Program-made: the position numbers and the translations under genes
Part shown: positions 1 to 7,400 of the stretch, piece by piece
Layout of the letters: the number at the start of each line of letters is the position of its first letter
Position numbering within the stretch: the stretch's first letter is position 1
IMG/VR virus record: IMGVR_UViG_3300030101_002855
Location: 1 to 23,348 of that record
Strand: one strand, 5' to 3'
DNA from: a virus
DNA length: 23,348 nucleotides
Notes under the pieces: model-generated
Databases searched by the model: none
Seen by the model: only the letters and a program-made list of their open reading frames with translations
What the model was told of the DNA's origin: nothing

Positions 1-56
1 GAATAAGCTGATAAGGCTCTAATGATGATATTGTATTCGCTATTTGTTATCTTCAT
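1..56 (-). CDS. 5' end of an unidentified gene running out of the window
   Basis: On the minus strand an ATG at 56-54 follows the stop codon of the SSB-like gene directly (TAAATG) and its frame stays open to the window edge, giving 18 codons that begin MKITNSEYNI. There is no clear Shine-Dalgarno sequence, so translation would have to be coupled to the upstream gene. The spacing fits the packed operon, but too little is visible to name a product. Only moderately supported. Confidence 0.4.
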   Translation of the reverse strand, partial: MKITNSEYNIIIRALSAY

Positions 57-629
57 TTAGAATGGTAAGTCAGATAGGTCTTGCTTACCATTGTTCCAAG
101 TGTAGATACCAACAGCCTTAGGTGATGTAACCTCTTCTCCTTCTCTGTTAGTCCAAGTTTCGTGCTTTACTTTTATTATTGCAGGCATACCTTCGCAGTT
201 AGAGGGAGTAAATACTGGCAATGCAAACATCTTCTTACCATCTATCTCTTTCTCCTCAGGCTTAATACCTAACGAATCACAAACTTCTTTGAACTCTCTA
301 TTGCCACCAGAGTTAGGCTCTAGGTTGCTCTCTGTAGGGTTTTTAAATCTAAACAAACCCTTAGAGCGTATAGTATTACCTACAAATAAACTACCACTAT
401 GCTCTCCAAATGTCTTATCAGAGTTCTCATTAGCAAGTTTAAATGTTAAGTTGTATATATCTGCTAGATATTTACCACGTATAACAACATCCTCTTTTAA
501 TGTAAACTCTTTTACGTGAGCGTAATAGTCTCCTTCGGGTACTATAACTTTTGGTTTATCTTCTGATGGGTCATAGTAGGACTCTCCTCCCATTACCCCA
601 CCAAGTACTGCATTTACTGAGTTACTCAT
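57..629 (-). CDS. SSB-like single-stranded DNA-binding protein
   Basis: Predicted 190-aa phage single-stranded DNA-binding protein that would coat ssDNA during replication and recombination. What is seen: a Gly-rich N terminus, a central region rich in beta-type residues, and a C terminus ending DLSDLPF, which resembles the acidic D-D-D-I-P-F tip that bacterial SSBs use to dock partner proteins. The ATG at 629 is preferred over the GTG at 635 because AAGGAA lies 7 nt before it; it overlaps the 3' end of the Rad52-like gene (ATGAGTAA). The neighbouring annealing protein and exonuclease support a recombination module. I recognise the tip and context rather than a full OB-fold alignment, so a related family of phage DNA-binding protein is possible. 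Confidence 0.6.
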   Translation of the reverse strand: MSNSVNAVLGGVMGGESYYDPSEDKPKVIVPEGDYYAHVKEFTLKEDVVIRGKYLADIYNLTFKLANENSDKTFGEHSGSLFVGNTIRSKGLFRFKNPTESNLEPNSGGNREFKEVCDSLGIKPEEKEIDGKKMFALPVFTPSNCEGMPAIIKVKHETWTNREGEEVTSPKAVGIYTWNNGKQDLSDLPF

Positions 630-1239
630 TTTCACTTTCCTTTACTTGATTTATCTTGTTTATAACTTTCGCTATATCGTTCTTTTCTATATCACCATTC
701 TCTACTGATAGTGATATCTTTTCCTTCCATTCATCACTAATGCCTTCCATCTCTTCGTATATGTAGTCTATATCTTCTTGACTTAATGATGTATCTTCTA
801 CTCTGTTTCTATATACGTCGTCTGCAATGTTCATATACATATTGAATGCCTTCTTCATAGCATCTGTATTAGCTGACTTGATATCATTACCAACGTCTAC
901 GAAACCTTCCTTATCTCTTAACTTCATTATTCTGTGAGCCGCTGTCATATCCCCTTCTCTCCATATACCACCTTCAAACCACTTGAGCCTTCCGTGTACC
1001 ATAAACGCCTCACTACCTAACATCTCTGTACTTACAATAGTCCAAGACCACCCGGGATAGTACTTATCTGCTATACTTTTCATATAGCTAATCTCCACAT
1101 AGTCCATACCCATCTTCTTCTTTACGAATGTCTTAGGTGTGTCCTCCATAGATACCTTCTCGTGAAGGTCTCTAATGATGTCAAATACTTCTTGCTCTAC
1201 AATAGCACCGTTCTCTATTACTGATAACTCACTACTCAT
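622..1239 (-). CDS. Rad52-type single-strand annealing protein
   Basis: Predicted 205-aa recombinase of the Rad52/22 type, which anneals complementary single strands in phage recombination and repair. Visible features match the family core: a YPGWSW segment near residue 45, a GRLKW strand, MTAAHRI near residue 80-86, and FVDVGNDIKSANTDAMKKAF, the conserved region ending the annealing core. The C-terminal third is acidic and helical, the usual partner-binding tail. I chose the ATG at 1239, with AGGAG 5 nt upstream inside the preceding gene, over a GTG at 1245. It overlaps both neighbours by a few bases and lies between the SSB-like gene and the exonuclease operon, the expected partners of an annealing protein. 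Confidence 0.8.
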   Translation of the reverse strand: MSSELSVIENGAIVEQEVFDIIRDLHEKVSMEDTPKTFVKKKMGMDYVEISYMKSIADKYYPGWSWTIVSTEMLGSEAFMVHGRLKWFEGGIWREGDMTAAHRIMKLRDKEGFVDVGNDIKSANTDAMKKAFNMYMNIADDVYRNRVEDTSLSQEDIDYIYEEMEGISDEWKEKISLSVENGDIEKNDIAKVINKINQVKESENE

Positions 1240-1426
1240 TCTCACTCCTCTTCTTTATCTTTAGTATCTCTGCTGTTATATAGACACAAGCATCTAGTAA
1301 TTCTTCTAATGCTTCCTTAGTCCAATCTCTACCATCAAACACATCCACCTCTTGCTTGTACTCTCTTCTACCTTTCTCTAGTCTATCCTCTATTAGAGAT
1401 ACTATCTCTTTATTATGACCACTCAT
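1232..1426 (-). CDS. short MazG-like all-alpha protein
   Basis: A 64-aa helical protein containing KGRREY, DGRDW and a KEALEELLDACVYI helix. This pattern resembles the EExxD-type helix pair of phage MazG-like nucleotide pyrophosphohydrolases, although it is shorter than a full MazG domain (about 90-100 aa). If active it would hydrolyse (d)NTPs, perhaps in nucleotide-pool control; that is inference. The ATG at 1426 has AGAGG 6 nt upstream and directly follows the stop of the preceding gene. A GTG at 1450 would extend it by 8 residues but lacks comparable support. Its 3' end overlaps the annealing-protein start. It could equally be a structural remnant of the fold. Confidence 0.6.
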   Translation of the reverse strand: MSGHNKEIVSLIEDRLEKGRREYKQEVDVFDGRDWTKEALEELLDACVYITAEILKIKKRSENE

Positions 1427-1427
1427 A

Positions 1428-1625
1428 TTAAGCCTCTGCTTTATCTTCACTTATAAGTAGAGAAATAATATCTTTGTTCTTATTAGCTAAGCTCTCTGCT
1501 TTTTTAATATTCTCTTTAAACAGGGGTAGCTCTTCTTCTTGATTAGCAATAACAAACATTAGATTCATCAATGCAATCTCTAGCTGTTCTATTCTATATT
1601 CAAGGTTATTAATATCACTTGGCAT
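1428..1625 (-). CDS. small coiled-coil protein
   Basis: A 65-aa protein of unknown function. Heptad-like spacing of Leu/Ile (LEYRIEQLEIALMNLM) and a second charged helix (ENIKKAESLANKNKD) suggest a short coiled coil or helical hairpin, so it may oligomerise. There are no Cys or obvious catalytic motifs. The start has a GAGGT ribosome site that lies inside the 3' end of the 87-aa gene, which it overlaps by 11 bp. The position inside the recombination operon suggests an accessory role, but the sequence alone does not show one. Confidence 0.6.
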   Translation of the reverse strand: MPSDINNLEYRIEQLEIALMNLMFVIANQEEELPLFKENIKKAESLANKNKDIISLLISEDKAEA

Positions 1626-1878
1626 TTTTGTACCTCACTTCTGCTATTGTTGTTTTCCTACCATATAGCCTATTCATATCATTGGATTGCATAATAGCAT
1701 CATCCTTAGATTCAAATAATCTATAGTTGTATTTAGTATTTATAACATTAGAGAAAGCACCACCTCTAATCATCCACCAAGTGCTACCATCATCCTTCTC
1801 TTCTTTGATAGCCCACCTCTTTCCACTATTACTATTGTCTTCTTTGCTCTTCTTAAATACTACTTCTAACTCTTGCAT
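1615..1878 (-). CDS. hypothetical 87-aa protein
   Basis: An unrecognised 87-aa basic/acidic mixed protein with a GKRWAIKEE strand, a Trp pair (STWWMIRGG) and a YRLFESKDDAIMQSNDMN helix. The look is of a small alpha/beta domain in which a strand is followed by an 'F-x-S-x-x-x-A' helix, common in small phage proteins of unknown role. A strong AAGGAG site lies upstream of the ATG. It starts 1 nt after the stop of the exonuclease gene, so the two are probably translationally coupled. Confidence 0.65.
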   Translation of the reverse strand: MQELEVVFKKSKEDNSNSGKRWAIKEEKDDGSTWWMIRGGAFSNVINTKYNYRLFESKDDAIMQSNDMNRLYGRKTTIAEVRYKNAK

Positions 1879-1879
1879 A

Positions 1880-2755
1880 CTATTCTCCTTTATTGTATGG
1901 ACATATGTCTCTTACTGAACAGTAAGACTTACACTTTGTACCATTCCAAGTTTCTTCATCTGTACATTTATCTGGTAACTCTTCATTATCTAGCGATAAT
2001 AGTAGAGCATCTCTTTTTACTGTGAACATATCTAGTAGGTGTTCATTGTTTATGTATGGAACCTCTATCATATATATCTTCTTGTCTAGTCCTCTCTCCC
2101 TAGATACCTGCAACCCTGCATCTCTAACTGTAGCTTGTACATACATACTATCTACCGGGTATCCGTTTTGTTCTAGTAGGTATCTATAGAAGTTTACTTG
2201 CCATCCCCAATCTTCCATATCTGAAGTATCTTTATCTATATAAAACTCCTTTACTCTTCTTGGAGTACCTGCCTTACCCCACCTACCACTCTTCTTATAT
2301 ACTTCAGTAGGATGGTATCCGTGCTTTGCTTGTATACCAAGACACTTAGCTATCTTATAACTACCAGAGAACTTGTAATCTATTAACATCTTTGTATCTT
2401 TGTCATATAAATCTACAGTACCAGTTATACCATTTGATTCTACAGTAATCTCTGAACCTAGTCTATCTACTACAGAAGAAGATTCTTCTAACTTTAAATG
2501 ATGTAATGTGCCTGCTAAAGAAAACGCATTGTCATCTGGATATATATAGTAGTCTTGTGTTCTTTGTAGGTACGATTGACAAGTGCCTTGTATTAGTTCT
2601 GTTGTTGATGGTTTTCTATCTGGGTCTCTATCTTTTGACATATGTAGTAGAGTAGGTAACGATACTTGCATTCTCTCTATATCTACGTCACCCTTCTTAA
2701 TATCTATTGTAGATACTATACCACCATCAGGATATTTAAAACCTTTCAAAGGCAT
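1880..2755 (-). CDS. PD-(D/E)XK exonuclease with Cys (Fe-S-type) cluster
   Basis: A 291-aa nuclease of the Cas4/RecB-exonuclease superfamily, predicted to resect DNA ends for the annealing protein in the same operon. Seen: GTLHHLKLEE near 82-91 (the helix equivalent to the RecB-family G-x-x-x-H-x-x-x-E motif), TGTVDLYD with Asp115, and LIDYK with Asp126/Lys128, giving the PD-(D/E)XK centre. Cys59 lies in the N-terminal part and Cys264, Cys275, Cys279 and Cys285 near the end; one N-terminal plus three C-terminal cysteines is the arrangement of the 4Fe-4S cluster in Cas4/AddB-type nucleases. The start has GAGGAG upstream, and the promoter at 2781-2820 sits just ahead, making this the first gene of the recombination operon. 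Confidence 0.8.
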   Translation of the reverse strand: MPLKGFKYPDGGIVSTIDIKKGDVDIERMQVSLPTLLHMSKDRDPDRKPSTTELIQGTCQSYLQRTQDYYIYPDDNAFSLAGTLHHLKLEESSSVVDRLGSEITVESNGITGTVDLYDKDTKMLIDYKFSGSYKIAKCLGIQAKHGYHPTEVYKKSGRWGKAGTPRRVKEFYIDKDTSDMEDWGWQVNFYRYLLEQNGYPVDSMYVQATVRDAGLQVSRERGLDKKIYMIEVPYINNEHLLDMFTVKRDALLLSLDNEELPDKCTDEETWNGTKCKSYCSVRDICPYNKGE

Positions 2756-2780
2756 ATATTTACTCCTCTCTCTCTTTGTT

Positions 2781-2820
2781 AATTTACTAATATGTGATTA
2801 CTTGAAGCAAGCATTATTTT
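2781..2820 (-). promoter_or_regulatory. promoter P1 of the recombination operon
   Basis: Read on the minus strand: upstream box AAAATAATGC (2811-2820), -35 TTGCTT (2805-2810), 18-bp spacer, -10 TAAATT (2781-2786). The start codon at 2755 lies 26 nt beyond the -10. The -35 region is also part of an imperfect inverted repeat (ATGCTTG-CTT-CAAGTAAT), which may be an operator. The same box and spacing recur at 10040-10076, 10571-10610, 10612-10653 and 14636-14675. Confidence 0.65.
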
Positions 2821-3010
2821 AATTTTCTTCTTCATTGTTTAATACTTCATCATACGATATAAACCTTTCTACGTATATACCAGTATCACTTTCTATAGCT
2901 TCTAGCTCATTCTCTACAATCTCTTCTATAGATTTCCCTTCGTTTACGTGTTCATTCCTATCCATATAAACTGCTAGTTCTACTATTATTGTTTTATAGT
3001 TATCATCCAT
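2819..3010 (-). CDS. acidic 63-aa protein, last gene of the amidoligase operon
   Basis: A small, very acidic protein without a recognised family. It has an N-terminal strand-like segment (YKTIIVELAVYM), a KSIEEIVENELEAIESD helix and a GIYVERFISYDEVLN segment, then an acidic tail. The ATG has GGAGAG upstream and overlaps the end of the 373-aa amidoligase by 8 bp, so the two are translationally coupled. The clustering makes it a candidate partner or acceptor of the amidoligase, which is inference only. Its stop touches promoter P1. Confidence 0.6.
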   Translation of the reverse strand: MDDNYKTIIVELAVYMDRNEHVNEGKSIEEIVENELEAIESDTGIYVERFISYDEVLNNEEEN

Positions 3011-4124
3011 TTCTCTCTCCTTTGAATTTAGATGTTCTTTTATTTATATAGGCTTCTAACCTACGTCCAAAAATCTTAGTATTAGGCTCTAAGTCTAACC
3101 AAGACCTAAAGTTTTCCTCACTAAACTTAGATATCTCTATACCTTTATCTATTATAATATTAAGTATTGATATCCAATTAGTTATCTTCTCTTTATTAAT
3201 AGTACCTGAGTGTAATCTAAACTCTATAGTACCGTGATAGTATCTAGAGTGTATGTTCAGACCACAGTACCTAGCATCGTTATACTTATCGTCACTAGGA
3301 TATGAACCCATAGTCTCATAGTACTCATCTATTAGTTGTTGTTCTTCTGTAACTCTATGAAGATAATTCACATTCATTTCAGAATCTCTACACCAATTAG
3401 AACTCTGTCTAGAGTTAGGCATCATACCCTTTAGTATACTCTGGTACTTCTGATATACTATAGCTACGTGTGCTATCTCTCTAGGTGTCTTGTCTATAGA
3501 GTTGAAATGTACGTGGAATCCACAAGTATGATTAACCCATCCACCGTAGTAATCCTTCCATCGCATCAAGTTATCTATGTTCTGCATTAGTAGGTCTCCA
3601 CTAGCAGGGGTAGACACTAGCTCTACACCCATACTATCTTCTTCATCCGTACTAATAGAACCATCTGAGCAGTTAGTCCAGTACATAGGTGTATCAATAG
3701 ATTCTACCTCAGGCGTAATACATTCTATCTCCAAACCTACCAATGTTCTTATAGGGTATGTGAATGTATCTGCAACTCTACTACTAGAAGGTACTGTACT
3801 TGCGACCTCTAGTACAGGAGTTTCAGGTACACAACTCTCACAATACTCTTCACCTCTGTGGTATACTGTATAGTCTCTATTGGTAGCTTCTCCACAACCT
3901 TCACAATAGCAGTATAGCTCATAGAAACAATCTTCACAGTACTCATCTCCGTGAGGAGAAACATTGTAGCCACTATCATAGCTACTATGCGTATTACAAC
4001 TAGCACAGTAGTAATAGTTTTCGTCATTGCAGTCGTCACATACAGTACCACTTGGTTGTTCTTGTACATCGTTTGTAGTCTCGCAACACTCACATACTAA
4101 TTGTTCTTCTGTATCAGGCGGCAT
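3003..4124 (-). CDS. zinc-finger amidoligase 1 (Amidoligase_2 family)
   Basis: A 373-aa predicted ATP-dependent carboxylate-amine ligase with the glutamine-synthetase-like fold of the Amidoligase_2 family. The first 100 residues carry repeated CxxC pairs (Cys11/14, 29/32, 40/43, 63/66, 74/77, 95/98) that look like tandem zinc-binding knuckles. The core follows: GLEIEC at 130, DGSI with GVELVSTP at 154-173, CGFHVHFN at 201-208, and YCGLNIHSRYY plus TIEFRLHSG at 286-307; the Glu and His residues here are the likely metal/ATP ligands. The ATG at 4124 has AGGAG 6 nt upstream. It is a clear paralogue of the 607-aa ligase and lies beside a class II amidotransferase. The amine and acid substrates are unknown. 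Confidence 0.8.
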   Translation of the reverse strand: MPPDTEEQLVCECCETTNDVQEQPSGTVCDDCNDENYYYCASCNTHSSYDSGYNVSPHGDEYCEDCFYELYCYCEGCGEATNRDYTVYHRGEEYCESCVPETPVLEVASTVPSSSRVADTFTYPIRTLVGLEIECITPEVESIDTPMYWTNCSDGSISTDEEDSMGVELVSTPASGDLLMQNIDNLMRWKDYYGGWVNHTCGFHVHFNSIDKTPREIAHVAIVYQKYQSILKGMMPNSRQSSNWCRDSEMNVNYLHRVTEEQQLIDEYYETMGSYPSDDKYNDARYCGLNIHSRYYHGTIEFRLHSGTINKEKITNWISILNIIIDKGIEISKFSEENFRSWLDLEPNTKIFGRRLEAYINKRTSKFKGERNG

Positions 4125-4125
4125 A

Positions 4126-4467
4126 CTAGACTCCTATGTTAGTAGTTATTACTCCAACTATAAAGGCGTTTATTACCTTCAACCATTTCATCTCTTTTAG
4201 TGCATCATATATCTGAGATTCTACGTCATCCTTATCTAGTTCTATGTCTATATCTATAGAACCTAGTAGGTCTATCTGTCGTATTAAAAACTCTAGATAT
4301 TCATCATATGTCTTATCTGCTAGGAAAGGATTCTTCTTAGCTCTATTATATAAAGTCTCTATAATATACTTCTTAGACTTTAGCTTTACAGCTTCGGGGA
4401 ATCCTAGTAGTATTACTTTCTTAGAATGGGACATCATCATCTCTCTCATCTTCGTTACTATATCCAT
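4126..4467 (-). CDS. hypothetical 113-aa protein between ligase and amidotransferase
   Basis: Unrecognised protein with a basic, helical N-terminal half (KLKSKKYIIETLYNRAKKN), an acidic helix (DIDIELDKDDVESQIYDALKEM) and a hydrophobic C-terminal stretch (VINAFIVGVITTNIGV) that could be a buried helix or a weak membrane segment. The frame is open from 4467, overlapping the amidotransferase by 47 bp, but ATGs at 4440, 4437 and 4434 follow a GAGAGA sequence and the shortest form (starting MSHSKK) is quite possible. It ends 1 nt before the next ATG. Its place in the middle of the module makes it a candidate adaptor or substrate; no function is visible. Confidence 0.65.
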   Translation of the reverse strand: MDIVTKMREMMMSHSKKVILLGFPEAVKLKSKKYIIETLYNRAKKNPFLADKTYDEYLEFLIRQIDLLGSIDIDIELDKDDVESQIYDALKEMKWLKVINAFIVGVITTNIGV

Positions 4468-5428
4468 ACTTGTAGTCTTCTATAACCTCGCATTGTATAC
4501 ATATAGGTCTACCATCGTTAGGACTTATCTCTTGCTCAGGTGCGTACTCAAAGCAGAAGTAGCATAACTCATCCTTCTTTGTGTCACACGTACTAACTGA
4601 GTGTAGAGACTTAGTTGCAGGACTCATACTAAACCCATTACCTCTATAGTATTGAGTACCACTATATGGTTTCCATTGATAGTTGTAGTCGTACTGACTC
4701 ATAGTCTCGAACTCTACACTATCTACATTAGGCTTACTATCGAACTTATCTGTATCATAGGTATATATATAGTCTTGCCTGACATTTCTAATAGGTAATC
4801 TAAGACCAGCTCTGGTCATAGCATCCTCCATAATCTGTCTAGTAGAAGCCCATAGTAGAACTCTAGCCTTCTTCCAATAGGCAACCACCATAGGTCTACC
4901 ACTCTCTCTGGCTAGATGTACCTTCTTGTTACTATCCTTCACCCAAGTAATAGCAAAGTCTCCATCTATATCCTCGAATGCTTTACTCATCTCCAACTTG
5001 TTGAGGGCTTGGAATAGAACTTGCGAGTCTACATCTGGGACACTCTTACCTAGTATACTAGATACTTGGTTGTAGTTGTGTATTATACCATTGTGTACAC
5101 CAGTTACACTACCTATATTAAATGGGTGAGCATTCTCTACTTTTACACTACCAGTAGTTGCTAGTCTAACGTGTCCCATAAATATAGTAGTGTCTCTATT
5201 TACTTTATCTAGTAGCGTATTCCACTCAGGATAACCTACTAGTGTTGATGAATCTACTAAGGTCTTGTAGGTATATCTATTATCCTCATTGATAATAGAG
5301 AAACCTGTACTATCAGTACCTCGGATAGATGATTCATCTGTGAGTTCAGTTACTACTCTCTTGAGTATCTCTAACTGATTATCACTTTGTCTTCCGCTAG
5401 TCTTAGCGAAACCAAAGATACCACACAT
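4421..5428 (-). CDS. class II glutamine amidotransferase with zinc ribbon and SSB-like tail
   Basis: A 335-aa protein with an N-terminal Ntn-hydrolase glutaminase domain that would release ammonia from glutamine. Cys2 becomes N-terminal after Met removal (MCGIFGF); RGTDSTG (36-42), GHVRLATTG (85-93), NAHPF (99-103), HNGIIHN (112-118) and GDFAI (156-160) match class II amidotransferases. There is no synthetase domain, so a partner must use the ammonia, or the domain acts as a gamma-glutamyl hydrolase/transferase. A C-terminal zinc ribbon (Cys289/292 and Cys310/313) is followed by an acidic tail ending DDDVPF, nearly the bacterial SSB tip. AAGGAGAT-like ribosome site before the ATG. Located between two amidoligases with which it probably works. 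Confidence 0.85.
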   Translation of the reverse strand: MCGIFGFAKTSGRQSDNQLEILKRVVTELTDESSIRGTDSTGFSIINEDNRYTYKTLVDSSTLVGYPEWNTLLDKVNRDTTIFMGHVRLATTGSVKVENAHPFNIGSVTGVHNGIIHNYNQVSSILGKSVPDVDSQVLFQALNKLEMSKAFEDIDGDFAITWVKDSNKKVHLARESGRPMVVAYWKKARVLLWASTRQIMEDAMTRAGLRLPIRNVRQDYIYTYDTDKFDSKPNVDSVEFETMSQYDYNYQWKPYSGTQYYRGNGFSMSPATKSLHSVSTCDTKKDELCYFCFEYAPEQEISPNDGRPICIQCEVIEDYKYGYSNEDERDDDVPF

Positions 5429-5446
5429 ATACTATCTCCTTTTCTT

Positions 5447-7270
5447 TTAACTGTTATTATCTATTTTACTTTCTATGTATTCAGCACCACTGATACCAGT
5501 TATATCTCTAACAATATCTAGTGCTGAAAGTTTTGTATCTATAATTTTTCTGTACAACTTAGGGTTACTATATAATGACTTAGAGCTAGACATTATCTTA
5601 TTAAGGAACATTATCCATTCTTTTATATGATTAGCCCTAATAGTACCTTCGTGATATCTAAACTCTATTGAACCTAGATAAAACCTAGCGTGTATATTAG
5701 TACCTATGTATCTAGCTTCATTGTATTTGTTGTCACTTATAACAGAATCTACCATACCATAGTAGCTAGTTATTAGATGACCAAGTGTATCTATCTTAGC
5801 TATTTCTTTAGGTGTCATAGTAATTACTCTTGCAAAAGAAGTATCTCTTCTATTATCAGGTATACTGTCATATATTACACTCTGTATTCTAGACATAATC
5901 ATAAGTAGAGACTTTATCTCTTTGAACCCCATATCTAGAGCGTTCATATGTATATGTATACCACAGCTATTATCTACAGTATTCCACTCTGTTTCGTGAG
6001 CTTCTTCTAGTTGGTCTAGTGCTATCTCAACATCTTTACCTATAACAGGTTTTCTAGTAACAAACTCCACACCTCCTTGATTTAGAGAACCATCATCAAC
6101 TACTTTGAAATATCTAGGTATCTCTCTATCTTCATCTATATACTCAGTAGCACCTTCTGTCTCTGTTATCACCTCGCTTTCTATACCTACGAATGTATCA
6201 AAAACATTCTTAGCAGAATACTTTCTAGGTAGCGGACTGTAGTTGAATGGGTTAGCTAGGTATGTAGTTAGTAGAATGTCTGCACAGTCACTACAGTATT
6301 GTCTACTAAATATATATCTATAATTAGATTCTAGATTGAACTGTCTTATAGTCTCATTTCTATCATCACTCTCTCTAAGATTATCTACATCTATCATCTC
6401 ATAACATCTACACCTACTACAAGTTCTAAGAGTACCCTCATAGCAAGTAGGGCATATATTAGTTATATCACTATTTGCGAATATAACATCTGTACTGTTT
6501 CTTTGTAGAGCAGTATCTCTTGTTATACCTATTCTATTAGATATTTCCATATCTACATGGCAACAATCACAAGGTATCTCTAGTACATCATAACAAGAAC
6601 TACAAATAGGCTTTGTTACTCCATCTGGCATAGCAACATCTGTTATACTAGACCTTGGTACTATATCTCCACAGTTACCACATACTTCATATCTACCTCT
6701 AGACATTTCTATGTCGTGCTTGTCCATATATGTAGTCATATGACCAAACGTATCTCTATTTAGAAAGAATCTATTTCTATGTAGTCCGTGTCTACTATCA
6801 GTCTTATCTACAAACTCTATTTGTCTATATGCTTCCCATATTAGAAAGCACTTAGACTCATCAGATGCGTACATCTCTAACGAAGTACATACATCATATG
6901 TATCACCCTGAGAATAGAACTGTACTTCATTTACACCCTGAGGCATATGTATTAAGTATGTATCTCTAGACTGACTCCAAGTTACAGTAAGTAGTCTCTT
7001 ATCTGCAAATAGAACATCTAGGACTCTACATATAATACGTAGACCATCACTTCTTTCTAGTAGTAGGCAAGGTATATTTTGCTTATAGGTACTTGATACA
7101 TCTATTAGTTTGAATATTCTAGTAGATATACCTTCTACAGTATCCACATCTACTCTAGCACTGTAGTCTAGCATAGCACTCTCTACATCTATATCTCTGA
7201 AGCTAGTAGCTTGATGTACTGTTCTAGCGTAGTTACTATTTACTAGATAGACTTCATTTGAATAGACCAT
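5447..7270 (-). CDS. zinc-finger amidoligase 2 (Amidoligase_2 family)
   Basis: A 607-aa paralogue of the 373-aa ligase. Residues 1-190 form an additional N-terminal region without recognised motifs. Residues 197-330 hold CxxC pairs (197/200, 223/226, 234/237, 273/276, 284/287, 326/329) consistent with zinc fingers. The ligase core runs from about 360: FVGIESEV, DDGSL with GVEFVTRKP (392-408), CGIHIHMN (436-443), YIGTNIHARFY and SIEFRYHEGTI (521-544), then HIKEWIMFLN, each matching the shorter paralogue. Predicted to form an amide or isopeptide bond using ATP; substrate unknown. It is overlapped at the start by the 48-aa gene and followed 18 nt later by the amidotransferase, indicating one operon from promoter P7. 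Confidence 0.8.
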   Translation of the reverse strand: MVYSNEVYLVNSNYARTVHQATSFRDIDVESAMLDYSARVDVDTVEGISTRIFKLIDVSSTYKQNIPCLLLERSDGLRIICRVLDVLFADKRLLTVTWSQSRDTYLIHMPQGVNEVQFYSQGDTYDVCTSLEMYASDESKCFLIWEAYRQIEFVDKTDSRHGLHRNRFFLNRDTFGHMTTYMDKHDIEMSRGRYEVCGNCGDIVPRSSITDVAMPDGVTKPICSSCYDVLEIPCDCCHVDMEISNRIGITRDTALQRNSTDVIFANSDITNICPTCYEGTLRTCSRCRCYEMIDVDNLRESDDRNETIRQFNLESNYRYIFSRQYCSDCADILLTTYLANPFNYSPLPRKYSAKNVFDTFVGIESEVITETEGATEYIDEDREIPRYFKVVDDGSLNQGGVEFVTRKPVIGKDVEIALDQLEEAHETEWNTVDNSCGIHIHMNALDMGFKEIKSLLMIMSRIQSVIYDSIPDNRRDTSFARVITMTPKEIAKIDTLGHLITSYYGMVDSVISDNKYNEARYIGTNIHARFYLGSIEFRYHEGTIRANHIKEWIMFLNKIMSSSKSLYSNPKLYRKIIDTKLSALDIVRDITGISGAEYIESKIDNNS

Positions 7271-7400
7271 CTTTCACCTCTCTTGCTATCGTTACTACAA
7301 GTTCTTTGTATACTACAAAGACTCCTAGATAATACAGAGTTAGTACACTAACGTGACTCTCTCCACAAGTACCAAGTAGGTGATGAAGTATCTCTCTCAT
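7254..7400 (-). CDS. 48-aa one-helix peptide, first gene of the amidoligase operon
   Basis: A short gene beginning MREILHHLLG with a GTCGESH segment, then a hydrophobic stretch (VSVLTLYYLGVFVVY) long enough for one membrane-spanning helix, and a charged tail. An excellent AGGAG site lies 4-5 nt before the ATG, and the gene overlaps the 607-aa amidoligase by 17 bp, so it is very probably real. It is the first cistron after promoter P7. The function is unknown; a membrane peptide or holin-like role is possible, but the neighbours suggest something linked to the ligases. Confidence 0.7.
   Translation of the reverse strand: MREILHHLLGTCGESHVSVLTLYYLGVFVVYKELVVTIAREVKDGLFK

Noticed and set aside
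3809-4093. Minus-strand 94-aa frame rich in Val/Thr within amidoligase 1
   Set aside because: Out-of-frame reading of the Cys-rich finger region; the repeated CxxC pairs are in the other frame.
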